From Tubiluchus corallicola (taxonomy: Eukaryota > Priapulida > Priapulimorpha > Priapulimorphida > Tubiluchidae): a stretch of DNA of 64,000 bases. A model generated the notes under the pieces. The model ran no database searches, had not been told where the DNA came from, and saw only the letters and a list, made by a program, of their open reading frames with translations. A program made the translations under genes and the position numbers. The stretch is from assembly GCA_030141605.1 (NCBI GenBank), contig JAQGDQ010000903.1, positions 1 to 64,000 on the forward strand, given 5' to 3'. This document shows, piece after piece, positions 1 through 11,269 of this stretch. Numbering within the stretch: position 1 is the first letter of the stretch; each line of letters opens with the position of its first letter.

Positions 1-1200
1 ATCATGACTCTTTTTCTCGTTAGATTTATGGTATAGTTTATCTAGCCGTATCGAGTGATCATGAATTAATTTTATAGATTTTATAGATTTTATATTGATT
101 GTCTAGATTCGCTTCCTGATCGCTTTGAGGTGATTCTGTCACCTGACTCCGAGGGCTTTAGTTAAGTCTATCAGGCAATGATACTGTCCTTCAAGACTTT
201 CACTTCGACCTTGTGTTGTGAGTTGAGGTCTTCTTGCCTCAAGTTATGGAGCGTTGCTCCCGCAATTGAGCTTTCTTAAGTACAATGCGAATCTCTCAAG
301 TTCGTACCTAGGATTTAGTGTTGCTTTACTTTGAATGCTCTTAATCATAAAGGAACTCGTTATCTGCGTTACCACAGTGAATAGAATTTATTCGATTACA
401 AATTACACGTTATCTAATCTGGATCACTTTATAGGATTTGTCCTTATACACCGGTGGGCGCTTACAACTAGAGTCTAGCTCCAGAGAAGATGCTCATTCA
501 CTTTAATTGATAACGATTCAGTATGCTGCACTTATGGTGCTTAATACAATGTGAAAACTACAGTTATACAAAGTTATTCTCAGATACAAATATGTTGAAT
601 TCACTTAACTTGTGGATTGACCAATGTACCCTTACACTTGGTCAAATCCTGATAGCTTAACGAGACTTCGTCGCTCCAGTGCTCAGTCTTTGGCTGAGAA
701 CGCAGACTCCTCTATGCTGGTGTCAAATGTCATTTCTTCTATGGAAGGTGCCGTCAAGACCTCGTCTCGCTGGTTCTTAAGCACTTACAGTCTGTTCAGC
801 ATACTCGCTCTTCTTTTGCTTTTCACAAATTTACTGTGGACATTCCTAGATGCACAATAGGTTCTTATAAAAATCCCTCCTTCCAGTTTTTCCCTCGAGT
901 TTCTTATCAGTGGAAATTTTTATCAGAAGGTTGTTTCCCTGAAAATTACTTTCAATTGATTCAAAAGAATATCAACAGACACCTTTTATTGCTATCAAAT
1001 TGGTTGAAAAAATATCTTCACCTTCTTATTGGAACCCACTACTGGGCGGCTTTTGACCTTGTTTGGCATAATTTACACAAAAAATTACCATCTATGACAG
1101 CTTGTTTCTCTGTACAAGTGGATAATATGACAATGATAACATAGCAAAAACAGTAGTTTCGTTAGTAGTATGTTGCTTCCTTTCATATTAATATGCAATT
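1..1200 (+). repeat. Left arm of a 1.2-kb inverted repeat
   Basis: This stretch is the reverse complement of 3584-4777, with scattered substitutions and small indels. Homology starts at base 1 of the window and ends near a 12-bp palindrome, catattaatatg, at about 1184-1196. Divergence is visible over most of the arm, but about 690-865 is almost identical between arms. Two short ORFs lie inside (624-860 and 836-1144) with no family I recognise, and the first is interrupted by a stop in the other arm. The arms may be two copies of one transposon inserted in opposite orientation, or the long terminal inverted repeats of one foldback-type element. Confidence 0.9.
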
Positions 1201-1658
1201 TAAAAATGTGATTAAAATGCCTAAAGTGAAGCTACGAGGTGACAATGCAGACTTATAATTACTGAGATTAGTCTAAATAGTTCAAGAAATTATTTAAAAT
1301 ATTGTGAAATATTTATTCACTACCTGCATAAGGCTCATGGAATGGTGCTCAATAAAATATCATTTAGCAAACAAAGTTTTGTGGACTCTATTCAAAAAAA
1401 TTTAGCTAGCAGTTTTTTCAGGTTACAGTATTAGATTTCAGACAACTCAGAATATTAATTTGTGAGAGAAGTAAATGCAGTCGCTAAACACATTCACATG
1501 ATGGAGAGTATCATATGATAGAAATCGTCAAAAGAAAAATGCAAGGAAAGAATGGAATGGCTGATATAGCTTACCAAACGTTTGGCATCAAAGCAAATGA
1601 TCAGTTATGTGACACACAATTATGTAAACAATACGTAAGCTATGGCCGACTCCTTCAT

Positions 1659-1980
1659 ATGAATTCAGATAAAGAGTGGCATAAATCAAAACAGGACACC
1701 CAATGAATTAAACAACATTAATCTACAAGCGTGTTTCAGCAGCATCATATTTGCTTTTGTGCTTCTCAGTGCCACATCAGGAAACTTTATGGTACTAACA
1801 ACTGTGTACAAATTTCAAAAGTTGTGGGTAAGAACAAACAATTTCATCTCATCTCTTGTCATTACAGACTTTATGGTTAAACTTGAATCTTGGCTAGCTG
1901 GAGCAAGCATTGTTGCCAAAAAGAGAGATTCTTGTCTGCAACTGAAGTTTACCCATTTTAGGCAGCTATTTAGCAGCTAG
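1659..1980 (+). pseudogene. Truncated GPCR copy (N-terminus to TM2/TM3)
   Basis: The DNA parallels the start of the intact receptor at 2339. It has an ATG at 1659 with an MN-D start like its neighbour, then a frame break near 1705, then a TM1 segment with SGNFMVL, the intracellular loop VYKFQKL, and a TM2-like SSLVITDF. After about 1930 the similarity stops, the frame runs into unrelated residues and ends at 1980. TM3 to TM7 are absent. It is a dead tandem copy of the local receptor family. Confidence 0.75.
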
Positions 1981-1988
1981 TAAAATAA

Positions 1989-2207
1989 CAGCAAATAAAT
2001 TACTTTACATCAGTGAACAATATCCCTGCCATATAAGCAGAACTGAAAAAACTCAGAATAAAGTGATCAGCGTACATGTAAATAGTAAAATAACAATGGT
2101 GAGGTTTTTACAGCAAATAAATTACTTTACATCAGCGAACAAAATCCCTGCCATATAAGCAGAACTGAAACAACTCAGAATAATGTGATCAGCATACATG
2201 TAAATAG
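1989..2207 (+). repeat. 97-bp direct duplication upstream of GPCR
   Basis: Two copies of a 97-bp unit, 1989-2085 and 2111-2207, differ at only a few bases and are separated by 25 bp. They lie between the truncated GPCR copy and the intact GPCR and end about 130 bp before its ATG, so they may fall in its promoter or 5' UTR. Nothing in them is recognisably coding. Confidence 0.9.
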
Positions 2208-2338
2208 CATTCTAATAGAGTTCTGTGACAATTTCAGCCTAATGTTTTTACTTTAAACACAGTCGTATGATTTGGTAATAAACAAAGCCAATGAACATGT
2301 GTAATAAGCAGAAAAATAACTGGTGCAGTGCGTAAAAA

Positions 2339-3226
2339 ATGAATTTCGATGAACTGTGTCAAACGACTCAAAACAGGTCAACCAATGGTACATACAAAAC
2401 TGACTCAGACGTCAATCTTGTGCTCAGCGGCATTATATATGTTTTTGTTTGTCTCACTGCCACACCAGGGAATTTTCTGGTACTAATAGCTGTGTACAAA
2501 TTTCAACAGTTACGAACAAGAACGAACTATCTTATCTCATCTCTTGCTGTTACAGATTTTGCAGTTGGACTTGGATCTCTGCTAGCTGCCATAGGCATTA
2601 TTGTTAAAAAGACAGTATATGTGGTTGCAACTGGACATGTAATAACTTTGGGAGCAAAAATAAGTATTATTCACATAACTTTAATAGCCACAGAGCGGTA
2701 TATTGCTATTATTCATTCGCTAAAATATGAGATATATGTAACTGAAACGAGAGTTAGAAAGGTTTTGTTTTTAGCATGGATTGCATGTGCCATACAGCAC
2801 GAGAGTAAGACGCTGCTTTTCTTCATAAAAAATTTATTAATACAAAACTACATAAGAGCACTTTACAAGCTAGTACGCTTTCTTCTTATCCCAACATTGG
2901 TAATTACTTTAATGTACATTAGAATATGGCTGGTGCTTCGAAAACAGTTGCATCGGATACGAGATTACGATAATCAACTTACCAGCAATCGCAGGGACAT
3001 GAAAGCTACAATCATGCTGGGAACAGTCACGGGGGTGTTTATATGCTGCTGGCTGCCAGGTTTTGTTGAAATGAGCTATATGACAATTCGGTGTGGTTTA
3101 TCGCACATGAGCAGTCTGACGGTCAGCTTAGGAATGCTAAACAGTTGTGTAAACCCAGTAATATATGCATTAAGTAGTTCACAGTTCAGAAAAGCTTTTG
3201 CACGAATACTACTTGGAGAAACATAA
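2339..3226 (+). CDS. Class A GPCR, adenosine-receptor-like (295 aa)
   Basis: Intact single-exon seven-TM receptor expected at the plasma membrane. Visible motifs: N-glycosylation sites NRS and NGT in the short N-terminus (about 12-18); TM1 GN pair at 44-45; TM2 LAVTDF with Asp73; TM3 E-R-Y at 119-121; TM4 Trp137; TM5-proximal LMYIRIWLVLRKQL, close to the TM5/IL3 pattern of adenosine receptors; TM6 CWLP at 237-240; TM7 NPVIY at 272-276. TM3 lacks the usual extracellular Cys and EL2 is very short with no Cys, so the canonical disulfide is absent, as in parts of the MECA group. The ligand cannot be deduced, and the adenosine-like label is an inference from motifs. An AATAAA lies at 3458. The gene sits between the two inverted-repeat arms. 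A close paralogue is at 7002. Confidence 0.88.
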   Translation: MNFDELCQTTQNRSTNGTYKTDSDVNLVLSGIIYVFVCLTATPGNFLVLIAVYKFQQLRTRTNYLISSLAVTDFAVGLGSLLAAIGIIVKKTVYVVATGHVITLGAKISIIHITLIATERYIAIIHSLKYEIYVTETRVRKVLFLAWIACAIQHESKTLLFFIKNLLIQNYIRALYKLVRFLLIPTLVITLMYIRIWLVLRKQLHRIRDYDNQLTSNRRDMKATIMLGTVTGVFICCWLPGFVEMSYMTIRCGLSHMSSLTVSLGMLNSCVNPVIYALSSSQFRKAFARILLGET

Positions 3227-3583
3227 AGTGATTCTGTAAAAAAAACTACAAAGTATTACTCAGGTACCTATAGCTTATGAAATGGACCCAATGGCTGATT
3301 ATTTTACACTACAATCACGTCTAGTTATCATGGTGAAATAGAAGAAATTAGGCTGCTCTTTAAGATAGAAACTTGGATGCAGAAGATCTGTGTTTCAGTG
3401 AAAAAACAAATTGTCAAACTTTCCAACTGCAATGCTCATGTGAATAGAAAATTCCATAATAAAGAAATGCAGGAAAAACATAACACTTCCGTTTACCTCT
3501 GTAGATTACCTTCAGATGAAAAGTAAAAATAAAACAAGATTAAAAAAAATAAAAATGTACAAATCACTAAAGTGTTTGTTTAG

Positions 3584-4777
3584 AATTGGCATATTAATAT
3601 GAAAGGAAGCAACATGGACTACTAACGAAACTACTGTTTTTGCTATGTTATCATTGTCATATTATCCACTTGTACAGAGAAACAAGCTGTCATAGATGGT
3701 AATTTTTTGTGTAAATTATGCCAAACAAGGCCAAAAGCCGCCCAGTAGAGGGGTTCCAATAAGAAGGTGATGATAATTTATGCAACCAATTTGATAGCAA
3801 TGAAAGGTGTCCGTTGATATTCTTTTGAATCAATTGAAAGTAATTTTCAGGGAAACAACCTTCTGATAAAAATTTCCACTGATAAGAAACTCGAGGGAAA
3901 AACTGGATTCATAAGAACCTATTGTGCATCTAGGAATGTCCACGGTAAATTTGTGAGAAGCAAAAGAAGAGCGAGTATGCTGAACAGACTGTAAGTGCTT
4001 AAGAACCAGCGAGACGAGGTCTTGACGGCACCTTCCATAGAAGAAATGACATTTGACACCAGCATAGAGGAGTCTGCGTTCTCAGCCAAAGACTGAGCAC
4101 TGGATCAACGAAGTCTCGTTAAGCTATCTGGAGTTGACCAAGTGTAGGGGTACATTGGTCAATCCACAAGTTAAGTGAACTTAACATATTTGTATCTGAG
4201 AATAACTCTGCATAACTGTAGTTTCACATTGCATTAAGCACCATAAGTGCAGCATACTGAATCGTTGTCAATTAAAGTGAATGAGCAACTTCTCTGGAGC
4301 TATACACTAATTGTAAGCGCTCACCAGCGTACAAGGACAAATCTTGTAAAGCAAACCAGACTAGATAACGTGTATTCTGTAATTGAATAAATTATATTCA
4401 CTGTGGTAACGTAGATAACGAGTTCTTGTATGATTAAGAGCGTTCAAAGTAAAGCAACACTAAACCCTAGATACGAACTTGAGAGATTCGTATTTTACTA
4501 AAGAAAGCTCAATTGCGGGAGCTACGCTCGATAACTTGACGGAAGAAGACCTCCACTCACAACGCAAGGTCGAAGTGAAAGTCTGAAGGACAGTATCATT
4601 GCCTGATAGACTTAACTAAAGCCCTCGGAGTCAGGTGACAGAATCACCTTATAGCGAACGGGAAGTGCATCTAGATAATCAATATAAAATCTATACAATC
4701 TATAAAATTAATTCATGATCACTCAATACGGCTAGATAAAACTATACGATCAATCTATCGAGAAAAAGGGTCGTGAT
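3584..4777 (-). repeat. Right arm of the 1.2-kb inverted repeat
   Basis: Reverse complement of 1-1200. The inner end is at aattggcatattaatatg near 3584 and the outer end at gtcgtgat, 4777. Sequence homologous to the middle of a GPCR coding region resumes within about 10 bp of the outer end, so this copy appears to have broken that receptor gene. I see no clear target-site duplication. The 5' part of the interrupted receptor is not present immediately left of this arm. Confidence 0.9.
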
Positions 4778-4784
4778 AAACTAA

Positions 4785-5577
4785 CTTTGTGCCCAGTCGC
4801 ATCATATTTATTTTTTTGTTTCTGATTGCCACACCAGGTGTGGTGAAAATTTCTGGTGCTGATAACTCTCTACAAATTCAACAGTTATGAATAAGAACAA
4901 ACTATCTCATCTCTCGCTGTTATAGATTCTAGAGTTGGACTTGGATCTTTATCAGCTATCAAAACCCGGCTGACAAAAATACTCATGAATTTAGTTTTCT
5001 TTTGGCAGGAAAAATAAATATTATTCACATAATTTTAATAGCTGCAGAGCGGTAGATGCCATTGTTCATTCACTAAAATATGAGACATATTTTAAAGAAA
5101 TATGATGTATATAACAGAGTTTAAAAAGTTTCCTTCTCAGCATGCGTCTTATGTGCCGTACAGCGCATAACACTATCCTGTTGCTGTCACACATAGAAAA
5201 CATTAATACAAAATTACTTAATTGCATTTTGTCACACACTACGTTTTTTATTATCCCTTCATTTGTAATCATTTTAATGTACATTAGAATATGGTTAGTG
5301 ATACATAAACAGTTGAACCTGACACAAGACTATGACAATCAACATACAGGTAATCGCAGAGAGATGAGGGCTACTATCATGGTGGGAGTGTTTATATGTT
5401 ACTTCATGCCTGGTTTTATCGAGATGGGTTCTCTGCTGTGTCACTGTGACTTAATTCAGATGGGCAATTTGATGCTAAGCATAGGAATGCTGAACAGTAG
5501 TGCAGACTCTATAATATAGGCTGGAAAGTCACAGTTCAGGAAAGCTTTTGCATGAATACTTAACGGAAAAACATATG
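4785..5577 (+). pseudogene. Decayed GPCR copy, truncated by repeat arm
   Basis: DNA homologous to the intact receptors runs from just before TM1 to the C-terminus. It carries several disabling changes: an insertion and frame break in TM1 (about 4838-4850), loss of frame through TM2-TM4, and a stop in the TM7 NPxxY region (5517-5519, where the sequence reads S-A-D-S-I-I then stop). A further stop follows before the C-terminal end. The longest remaining frame (5142-5519) still shows LMYIRIWLV, R-ATIM-GVFIC and M-PGFIEM from TM5-TM6. The N-terminal coding part is missing and is replaced by the repeat arm. Confidence 0.88.
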
Positions 5578-5642
5578 ACTCTAGTATAGAAACCACATGA
5601 AATTTTGTTTTTAAACCAACAGTCGGTGAAGTTGAATAACAA

Positions 5643-5771
5643 GCGAGTGTTTTGCCTTACAATGAGTCATTATGACTGCCATTTAGCGAGTGTTTTGCCT
5701 TACAATGAGTCATTATGACTGCCATTTAGCGAGTGTTTTGCCTTACAATGAGTCATTATGACTGCCATTTA
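5643..5771 (+). repeat. Three perfect 43-bp tandem repeats
   Basis: The unit begins gcgagtgttttgccttacaa and is repeated exactly three times head to tail (43 x 3 = 129 bp) with no substitution. This implies a very recent expansion. It lies just downstream of the broken GPCR copy. Confidence 0.97.
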
Positions 5772-7001
5772 TCACAGTGAATTAAGTACTTTAATAACTA
5801 CTTGTGAGTTTTGGTGCAGAAGATATAACATAGAGACGCAGTGAAAGACCTCTCAGACTCTTTAACGATATCGTGTAGTTTTTTTCCTGCTATTTAGCTT
5901 AACCTTGAACATTCAAGATTGGCACTGTCACGGAAAAGTGAACATTTTCAAGACCGGCTTTAAATGATATCTTTATATGAGACATTTAACACATTTTACT
6001 TATAACCGAAGTACCAGACTGCCAAGACTGCTATTTTTTGTTTCATATAGGCTATATGTCATCAGTGACACAGTAGTTTGGAAGTCATGCTGTCTGAACT
6101 CACAGAAATTATGTTGGCATGTCTTGATTCCCTGTGTGTGATGTGCATAGTGGCCAAGAGCATTTTTATCTAGGTAAAAATATTGTGGCTAGTCTATAAG
6201 GCCTGTGCTGAAAGGTGACACTTTCCTATAACAACACTCGTATATAACTCATATACAACACCAAACCTTCCGTGTGGCTAAGAGCATTATCTTCTGCCTT
6301 TCTTGTGATAGAAAGTGAACAGACATGGCGGTGCCTTAAAGCTCCATTAATTATCTTAATTATCTTTGAATTATCTAAAGACTTTTACATCGTATTACCA
6401 ATACACTTTCTCGATGAGAGAAGATTTTAGAATCACATGTATTTTAATATTCTGATTCCACATGCAAATTTCTTACACGTCTCTTTGGGCTGATCATAAA
6501 AGTGTAACACCTGCTGAAATTTAACTTTTTAAAAGAACTGGAAGGCTTCTAATTTCCAATAGTTTCACTGGAAATGATATGATCAGAAATCAGGATACGG
6601 GCACGGCAACAATTAGTTTGCAAAATGGATGAATTTTCATCAATAATTTCCAAAAGGTTTTCATAACTTGAAAAGAAAATTTTAGGAACTTACAAATTCA
6701 TGGTGAACAACGTGGCTTGATAGTTAATCAATAGGTAACAAAACTTGCTTGCATGCCGCATGTGCAAAAAGCCCCTCCATAAATTTATTATATGTTTGCG
6801 TTTAACAGCAGCTGTGGCACTTATGCAATTTTCAATGTATTTCGAACACGACTACATTTGCTAAGACGCTTTTTTCACATTTTGTTGCTCTGTGTACAAG
6901 AACATAGAAATTTTAAAACCAACCAAAAGTCCTTTAGAAAGTAGAAACACCAAGTACATTTAACAAAAGGATCACAAAGGAACAGAGAGTGCTTAAAAGC
7001 A
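5772..7001. other. Intergenic stretch between GPCR copies
   Basis: Non-coding AT-rich sequence with no conserved frame, no RNA gene and no repeat with visible ends. Its last part must contain the promoter and 5' UTR of the receptor at 7002. Confidence 0.5.
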
Positions 7002-7928
7002 ATGGATTATGTTATGGATTGTCATGTTGTGCAAAATAAGTCAACTAATGATTCACACACAATTGATTTAGAACAGGGACTCAGCCAGAAAGATGTGTTC
7101 GATGGTATCATATTTATTTTCGTGTTTCTAATTGCCACACCTGGAAATTTCTTGGTGTTCTTAGCAGTGTATAAGTGTCACCACCTAAGAACACGAACAA
7201 ACTATTTCATCGTATCTCTTGCAGTAACGGATTTCTCAGTTGGGCTCGTATCTTTGGTTGCTGTTGCAAGTCTGATTGTCAGAGAAGAACTATTCGTAGA
7301 TGTCATTGGTATAATAACGATATTTTTAGTAAAAGCAAGCATCCTTCACGTAGTGTTAATAGCTGCTGAGCGGTACATTGCTATCATTCACCCATTAAAA
7401 TACGAGATATACATAACTGAAGCTAAAGTTAAGACAGCTTTGATCTCAACATGGATGTCAAGTGCTACAGAGCATATGGTGATGGTTTTACTGTCATACT
7501 TAGATAACATACTTGTAGAAAATTATGTAAGAGCGATTTGTGATGTACTGTTCTTTTTTATAGTCCCTTCAGTCGTAATCACTTTAATGTACAATAGAAT
7601 ATGGCTGGTGATACGGAAACAGTTGCGTCAGATACAAGATTATGATAATCAACTCTCAACTAATCACAGAGAAGTGAGAGCTACTATTATGTTGGGGACA
7701 GTCACAGGAGTGTTTATATGCTGTTGGCTGCCAGGTTTTATTGAAATGAGCTACTGGATTTTTCATTGTAACATATGGCAAATGAGCAATTTGCTGTTTG
7801 GTATAGGAATGCTAAACAGTTGCATGAACCCTATAATATACTCTATCAGCAATTCACAGTTTAGAAAAGCGTTTGTGCAAATACTTATTGGAGAAGCAAA
7901 TGCTGCTTCCATGCAAATTACAACATGA
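7002..7928 (+). CDS. Class A GPCR, adenosine-receptor-like (308 aa)
   Basis: Intact single-exon seven-TM receptor, close paralogue of 2339-3226 with a slightly longer N- and C-terminus. Motifs: NKS and NDS glycosylation sites near residue 12-18; TM1 PGNFLV; TM2 SLAVTDF; TM3 E-R-Y at 123-125 followed by IAIIHPLKY; TM5-proximal ITLMYNRIWLVIRKQL; TM6 CCWLP ending at 254; TM7 NPIIY at 286-290; and a short tail with FRKAF. No Cys is seen at the top of TM3. One Cys lies near the top of TM5 (RAICDV), but there is no TM3 partner. The start codon sits in a favourable aagcaATGg context. Ligand unknown; the adenosine-like assignment rests on TM5/TM6 motifs. It is the last member of the tandem cluster. 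Confidence 0.9.
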   Translation: MDYVMDCHVVQNKSTNDSHTIDLEQGLSQKDVFDGIIFIFVFLIATPGNFLVFLAVYKCHHLRTRTNYFIVSLAVTDFSVGLVSLVAVASLIVREELFVDVIGIITIFLVKASILHVVLIAAERYIAIIHPLKYEIYITEAKVKTALISTWMSSATEHMVMVLLSYLDNILVENYVRAICDVLFFFIVPSVVITLMYNRIWLVIRKQLRQIQDYDNQLSTNHREVRATIMLGTVTGVFICCWLPGFIEMSYWIFHCNIWQMSNLLFGIGMLNSCMNPIIYSISNSQFRKAFVQILIGEANAASMQITT

Positions 7929-8280
7929 TGTTTTAGTCTATTGCCAGCACCTTGCAAAAATTTAATTAGTAAATAGAAAAATTCTATTATTATCATCACA
8001 GAAGTGTATCTTCCATGGCACCTTGAGTGAAAAAGAACAGTTTTTCTTAAACCTTGTGTAGCCATCTTAAATATTGTATAGACATCTTAAATATAAATTT
8101 TTGTTACATTTGTTAAGCATATTGTTCAGCTTTTGTGGGATTGCAGATAGTGTTAAAACACCTCTCTAACAGCAAGTTAAGTGATGGATAGAAAGTACTA
8201 AGACTGACTGGAACCTGCAGGTTTTTACCAAGTTAAATAAGAGAATATTTTATCTGCAATAGATCTGTCACTTAGAAATC

Positions 8281-8378
8281 TTAATTTTAGAAGGAATAAG
8301 AGAGCAACAGTGACCGCTGTTGATGTTGTTGCTATCACTGGCAGTTATTGAGATCCTATTCCTTCTAACTAAAATTAA
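8281..8378. repeat. Small imperfect palindrome (hairpin, MITE-like)
   Basis: The left end ttaattttagaaggaata and the right end tattccttctaactaaaatt are reverse complements apart from a 4-bp gap. The inside is also partly self-complementary (gcaacagtgacc against tcactggcagt). The whole 98-bp unit can fold into a long hairpin. It may be a very short MITE, but I see no certain target duplication. Confidence 0.6.
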
Positions 8379-8758
8379 TAATAATCAGTTCATGAATATT
8401 GAATTGCCTGTCGCTTCAACAAAGTTTATTCTGTAATGCTGAGCTCTAGCATGTCTGGCAAATGGCTCGAATATGAAAAATTTTGTTTCCACATCTAATT
8501 CCACGCCCGTCTCATGAATAATTAGAGTTGATCTGAGGTCTGCCACCTCTTGACATAATCTTTAAAAGTGTAGCTACAAAATTTGTTCTGAAAGTACTAT
8601 CCGCCTCAAATGATGATATTGTCAAATTATACTTGATAAATAGTTAATGCAAATCCTAATCTTAACCATAATCACTTTTTACATCAATTGCTAGCCTATA
8701 CAGGAAATTTTTAAAAAGAAGTAAAGACATAAACTTGGCTAATATGGATACAGCATCT

Positions 8759-9640
8759 TTACCACCACCTATGTATCAATACAAGAAAAGTGACGTTGAC
8801 AATTGCGTTGCATATGTGGACAGCTAGATGTTGCCACAAGTACCAATGTACAAACACCAGTATTAACCCGATAAAAGTTTTTAATATGTCCATGCAATTC
8901 CCTGTCTCTTTGGGTAAGAGAAAATTAGAAGTGTTAGCTTTCAGTCTATTACTTAAGCAGGGAAATTTTAAGGAATTTTTGTACAAAATTGGGCATGCTC
9001 CTAATAGTACATGTAAGTGCTTATTAAGCCCTCAGTACATCATTTATTATTGAATGTACATTAGTAAACCAAGCTAAAAGAAATTATTTTTATTAGGACT
9101 CTGCCTACGTTAAATTCAGACTATGTTTTCTCAAGACAAGATAATAATGCTACAAATGCTTTTGCAAATCTTATCTCAGATGAATTCTTATCGTCTTTTG
9201 CCCGTATATAAATAGTCAGTTGGCAATGAAATTGTGCAAGCCACGTCACGTTTTCTATATGCCGTTTTGTTTTTATTTATGATTATGTGCAAATTGCATT
9301 AGAATCGGTAATTATGTTTGTTATAATTGTACTCGTTACTTTTTCATTGTGTGTAATGCATGTAGATTTTGTTACTATGTATTAAAATATGTTTATTATC
9401 TAATATTATGTATGTATGTTGTGACGAATCATAATCTGTAACTATGTCTATACCATATGATCGTTGTCGTTCATTGTGTCTCATGCATTAGATTCTGAAT
9501 TATATATGTATATGAGAATGTGTTTAATACTTTGTAAATGCTTATAGAAATTTTAAACTTATCCCTAAAAATAGAGGGAATGAATATTGTACATAGTTTT
9601 TAAAAATAAAGAATTATAATAATAAAAAAAATAATTTGTT
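8759..9640 (+). mobile_element. Decayed non-LTR retrotransposon 3' end
   Basis: The frame 8790-9053 ends with G-N-F-K-E-F-L-Y-K-I-G followed by APNSTCKC. This matches the tail of many LINE ORF2 proteins, where GHGxFxxYLxRxG is followed by a CxCG zinc-like motif. Coding similarity is then lost, and an AT-rich 3' UTR-like segment ends in aaaaataaag and an A-rich tail at about 9595-9635. No reverse transcriptase core is visible here. This is a relic, and the assignment rests mainly on one short motif. Confidence 0.4.
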
Positions 9641-11265
9641 TTGGCTAGGCCAAATTAGGAAGATCAGAACGACTTGGATTACATCGACTTACACATGATG
9701 TTGTGCAGCTGAAGAAAAATTGCTACATGAATAAAATCGTAGGTTTCACAATTTAATTTCACAAATGTTGACATTCATGTATATGATACACAAAGTGCAG
9801 TGATAACAATCAAATTAATTATTCTGGTTAAGTTGCCAAAACGTGACAATGACTGATCAATAAATTCTTGTGGCTTTCAGCTTATTAAGTGAAACAACGG
9901 GTGTCGGAAGGAAATGCCACGTCTTGCTCTAAATGAATAAGTTTTATGACCATTACGTGTTTCCATTGTTCATTACTGCAATACTAGAGTTTCAATTGAC
10001 GAATGAATTGTCAATCGGGCAGGCCACACAACAATGAAATCAACAATACATTTCTCTCCTGCCTCTGCACCTGCGGATACGATTTGAAATAGAATATCAT
10101 CCACAAATTTTAGCAGATAAATTTTGCTAAATTTGATTAAAACTCACACTACCGTAAAATAAATGGACAATAGCAAGACTGATCATTTGAGCCATTAATG
10201 AAAATGTCTCCCATTACTTTAAAAGCTTTTCAGAAATGCACAGACACTTGCCAACTGAATCGTGAATTATACGAGTGACAATGAACGACACAATTAAACA
10301 GGTAAATGATAGGTCCTACACTACAGAATGTGTTAGTTTGAAAAAAGTATGGTGCCAGAATCGTGTCAAGGTATGTAAATTGTTGTCATCATCATGCTCA
10401 TTTCACAAGAGAGCAAAAAGATGTGATATTATTAACATTAATTATACAGCTGGCATTAGCTACTAGTGAGTGTTACAATAACACAACTGTATGCTGATTT
10501 ACTATTTATGGGTAAAAAATAGTATAAAAATCAACAACTCCACAATCAAAAACTAGAAATCGCAACATGGCAAGAACCCGCTGGTCTATCCACAAGTAAC
10601 TTTTAAAACAAAACCAAAACCATGAAATTTATTAATCTTCTCATCAAACAATGCTGCAAAACAAAGAGATGGGTAAGCCAACACATTGACCAGTAACATT
10701 GACCAGCTGTTATTATAAATGCAAATGGTTGTGAGTCATTCTAACTAACCCCAATAATCTCCTGATGGCTAGACAAAATGGGTTTGAAAAAAGGCCGTAA
10801 CCTAATTATAATTTTGTAGGTATAACTTTAGGTAACTTATTAGCTTGGCAATACCCTAAAAAGTTGAGAGGTAGTTTGCATCTTGTGTAGCTTCTCTTTG
10901 TCTATTGCAGAGATGTTAGCAGTCCGTCAAGTCAATAGCAAAGACTTAACTCTGGTAAACTTATTCAGTATATCAACAAGATATAGTGCAATAGACTCAA
11001 AGCCATATTTTGAACGTTAGCAACCATTTCATCTAAATATGCTAATTTTAGGCATATCTTACTAACTAATACCTCCAAGCAATTTTCAGCAAAGCAAACG
11101 AGATTGCTGAGAACAAAATCTTTCGACTTACACTTTAAAAACTTTAAAATGCAACATCTTAATTTCTTAAGTTAGTGGAAGTTCTTAAAATCACAGACAA
11201 ATTTACATACAAGTAGATCTAAAATATTAAGTACTTCTTAAAAAACAAGTAACAATTTAAACCAT
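9641..11265. other. AT-rich non-coding stretch
   Basis: I see no supported gene, RNA or repeat with clear ends. A frame fragment near 10030-10150 on the minus strand and an exon-like stretch near 10317-10372 on the plus strand look coding-like but match nothing I recognise. Confidence 0.4.
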
Positions 11266-11269
11266 TTTC

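Noticed and set aside
8759-8986. Minus-strand hydrophobic ORF as a possible PIGG C-terminal exon
   Set aside because: The plus strand of the same segment carries a LINE-like motif, and no PIGG motif is present.
10030-10160. Minus-strand frame containing KFVDDILFQ, resembling a reverse transcriptase box
   Set aside because: The flanking residues do not fit reverse transcriptase, so it is probably chance.
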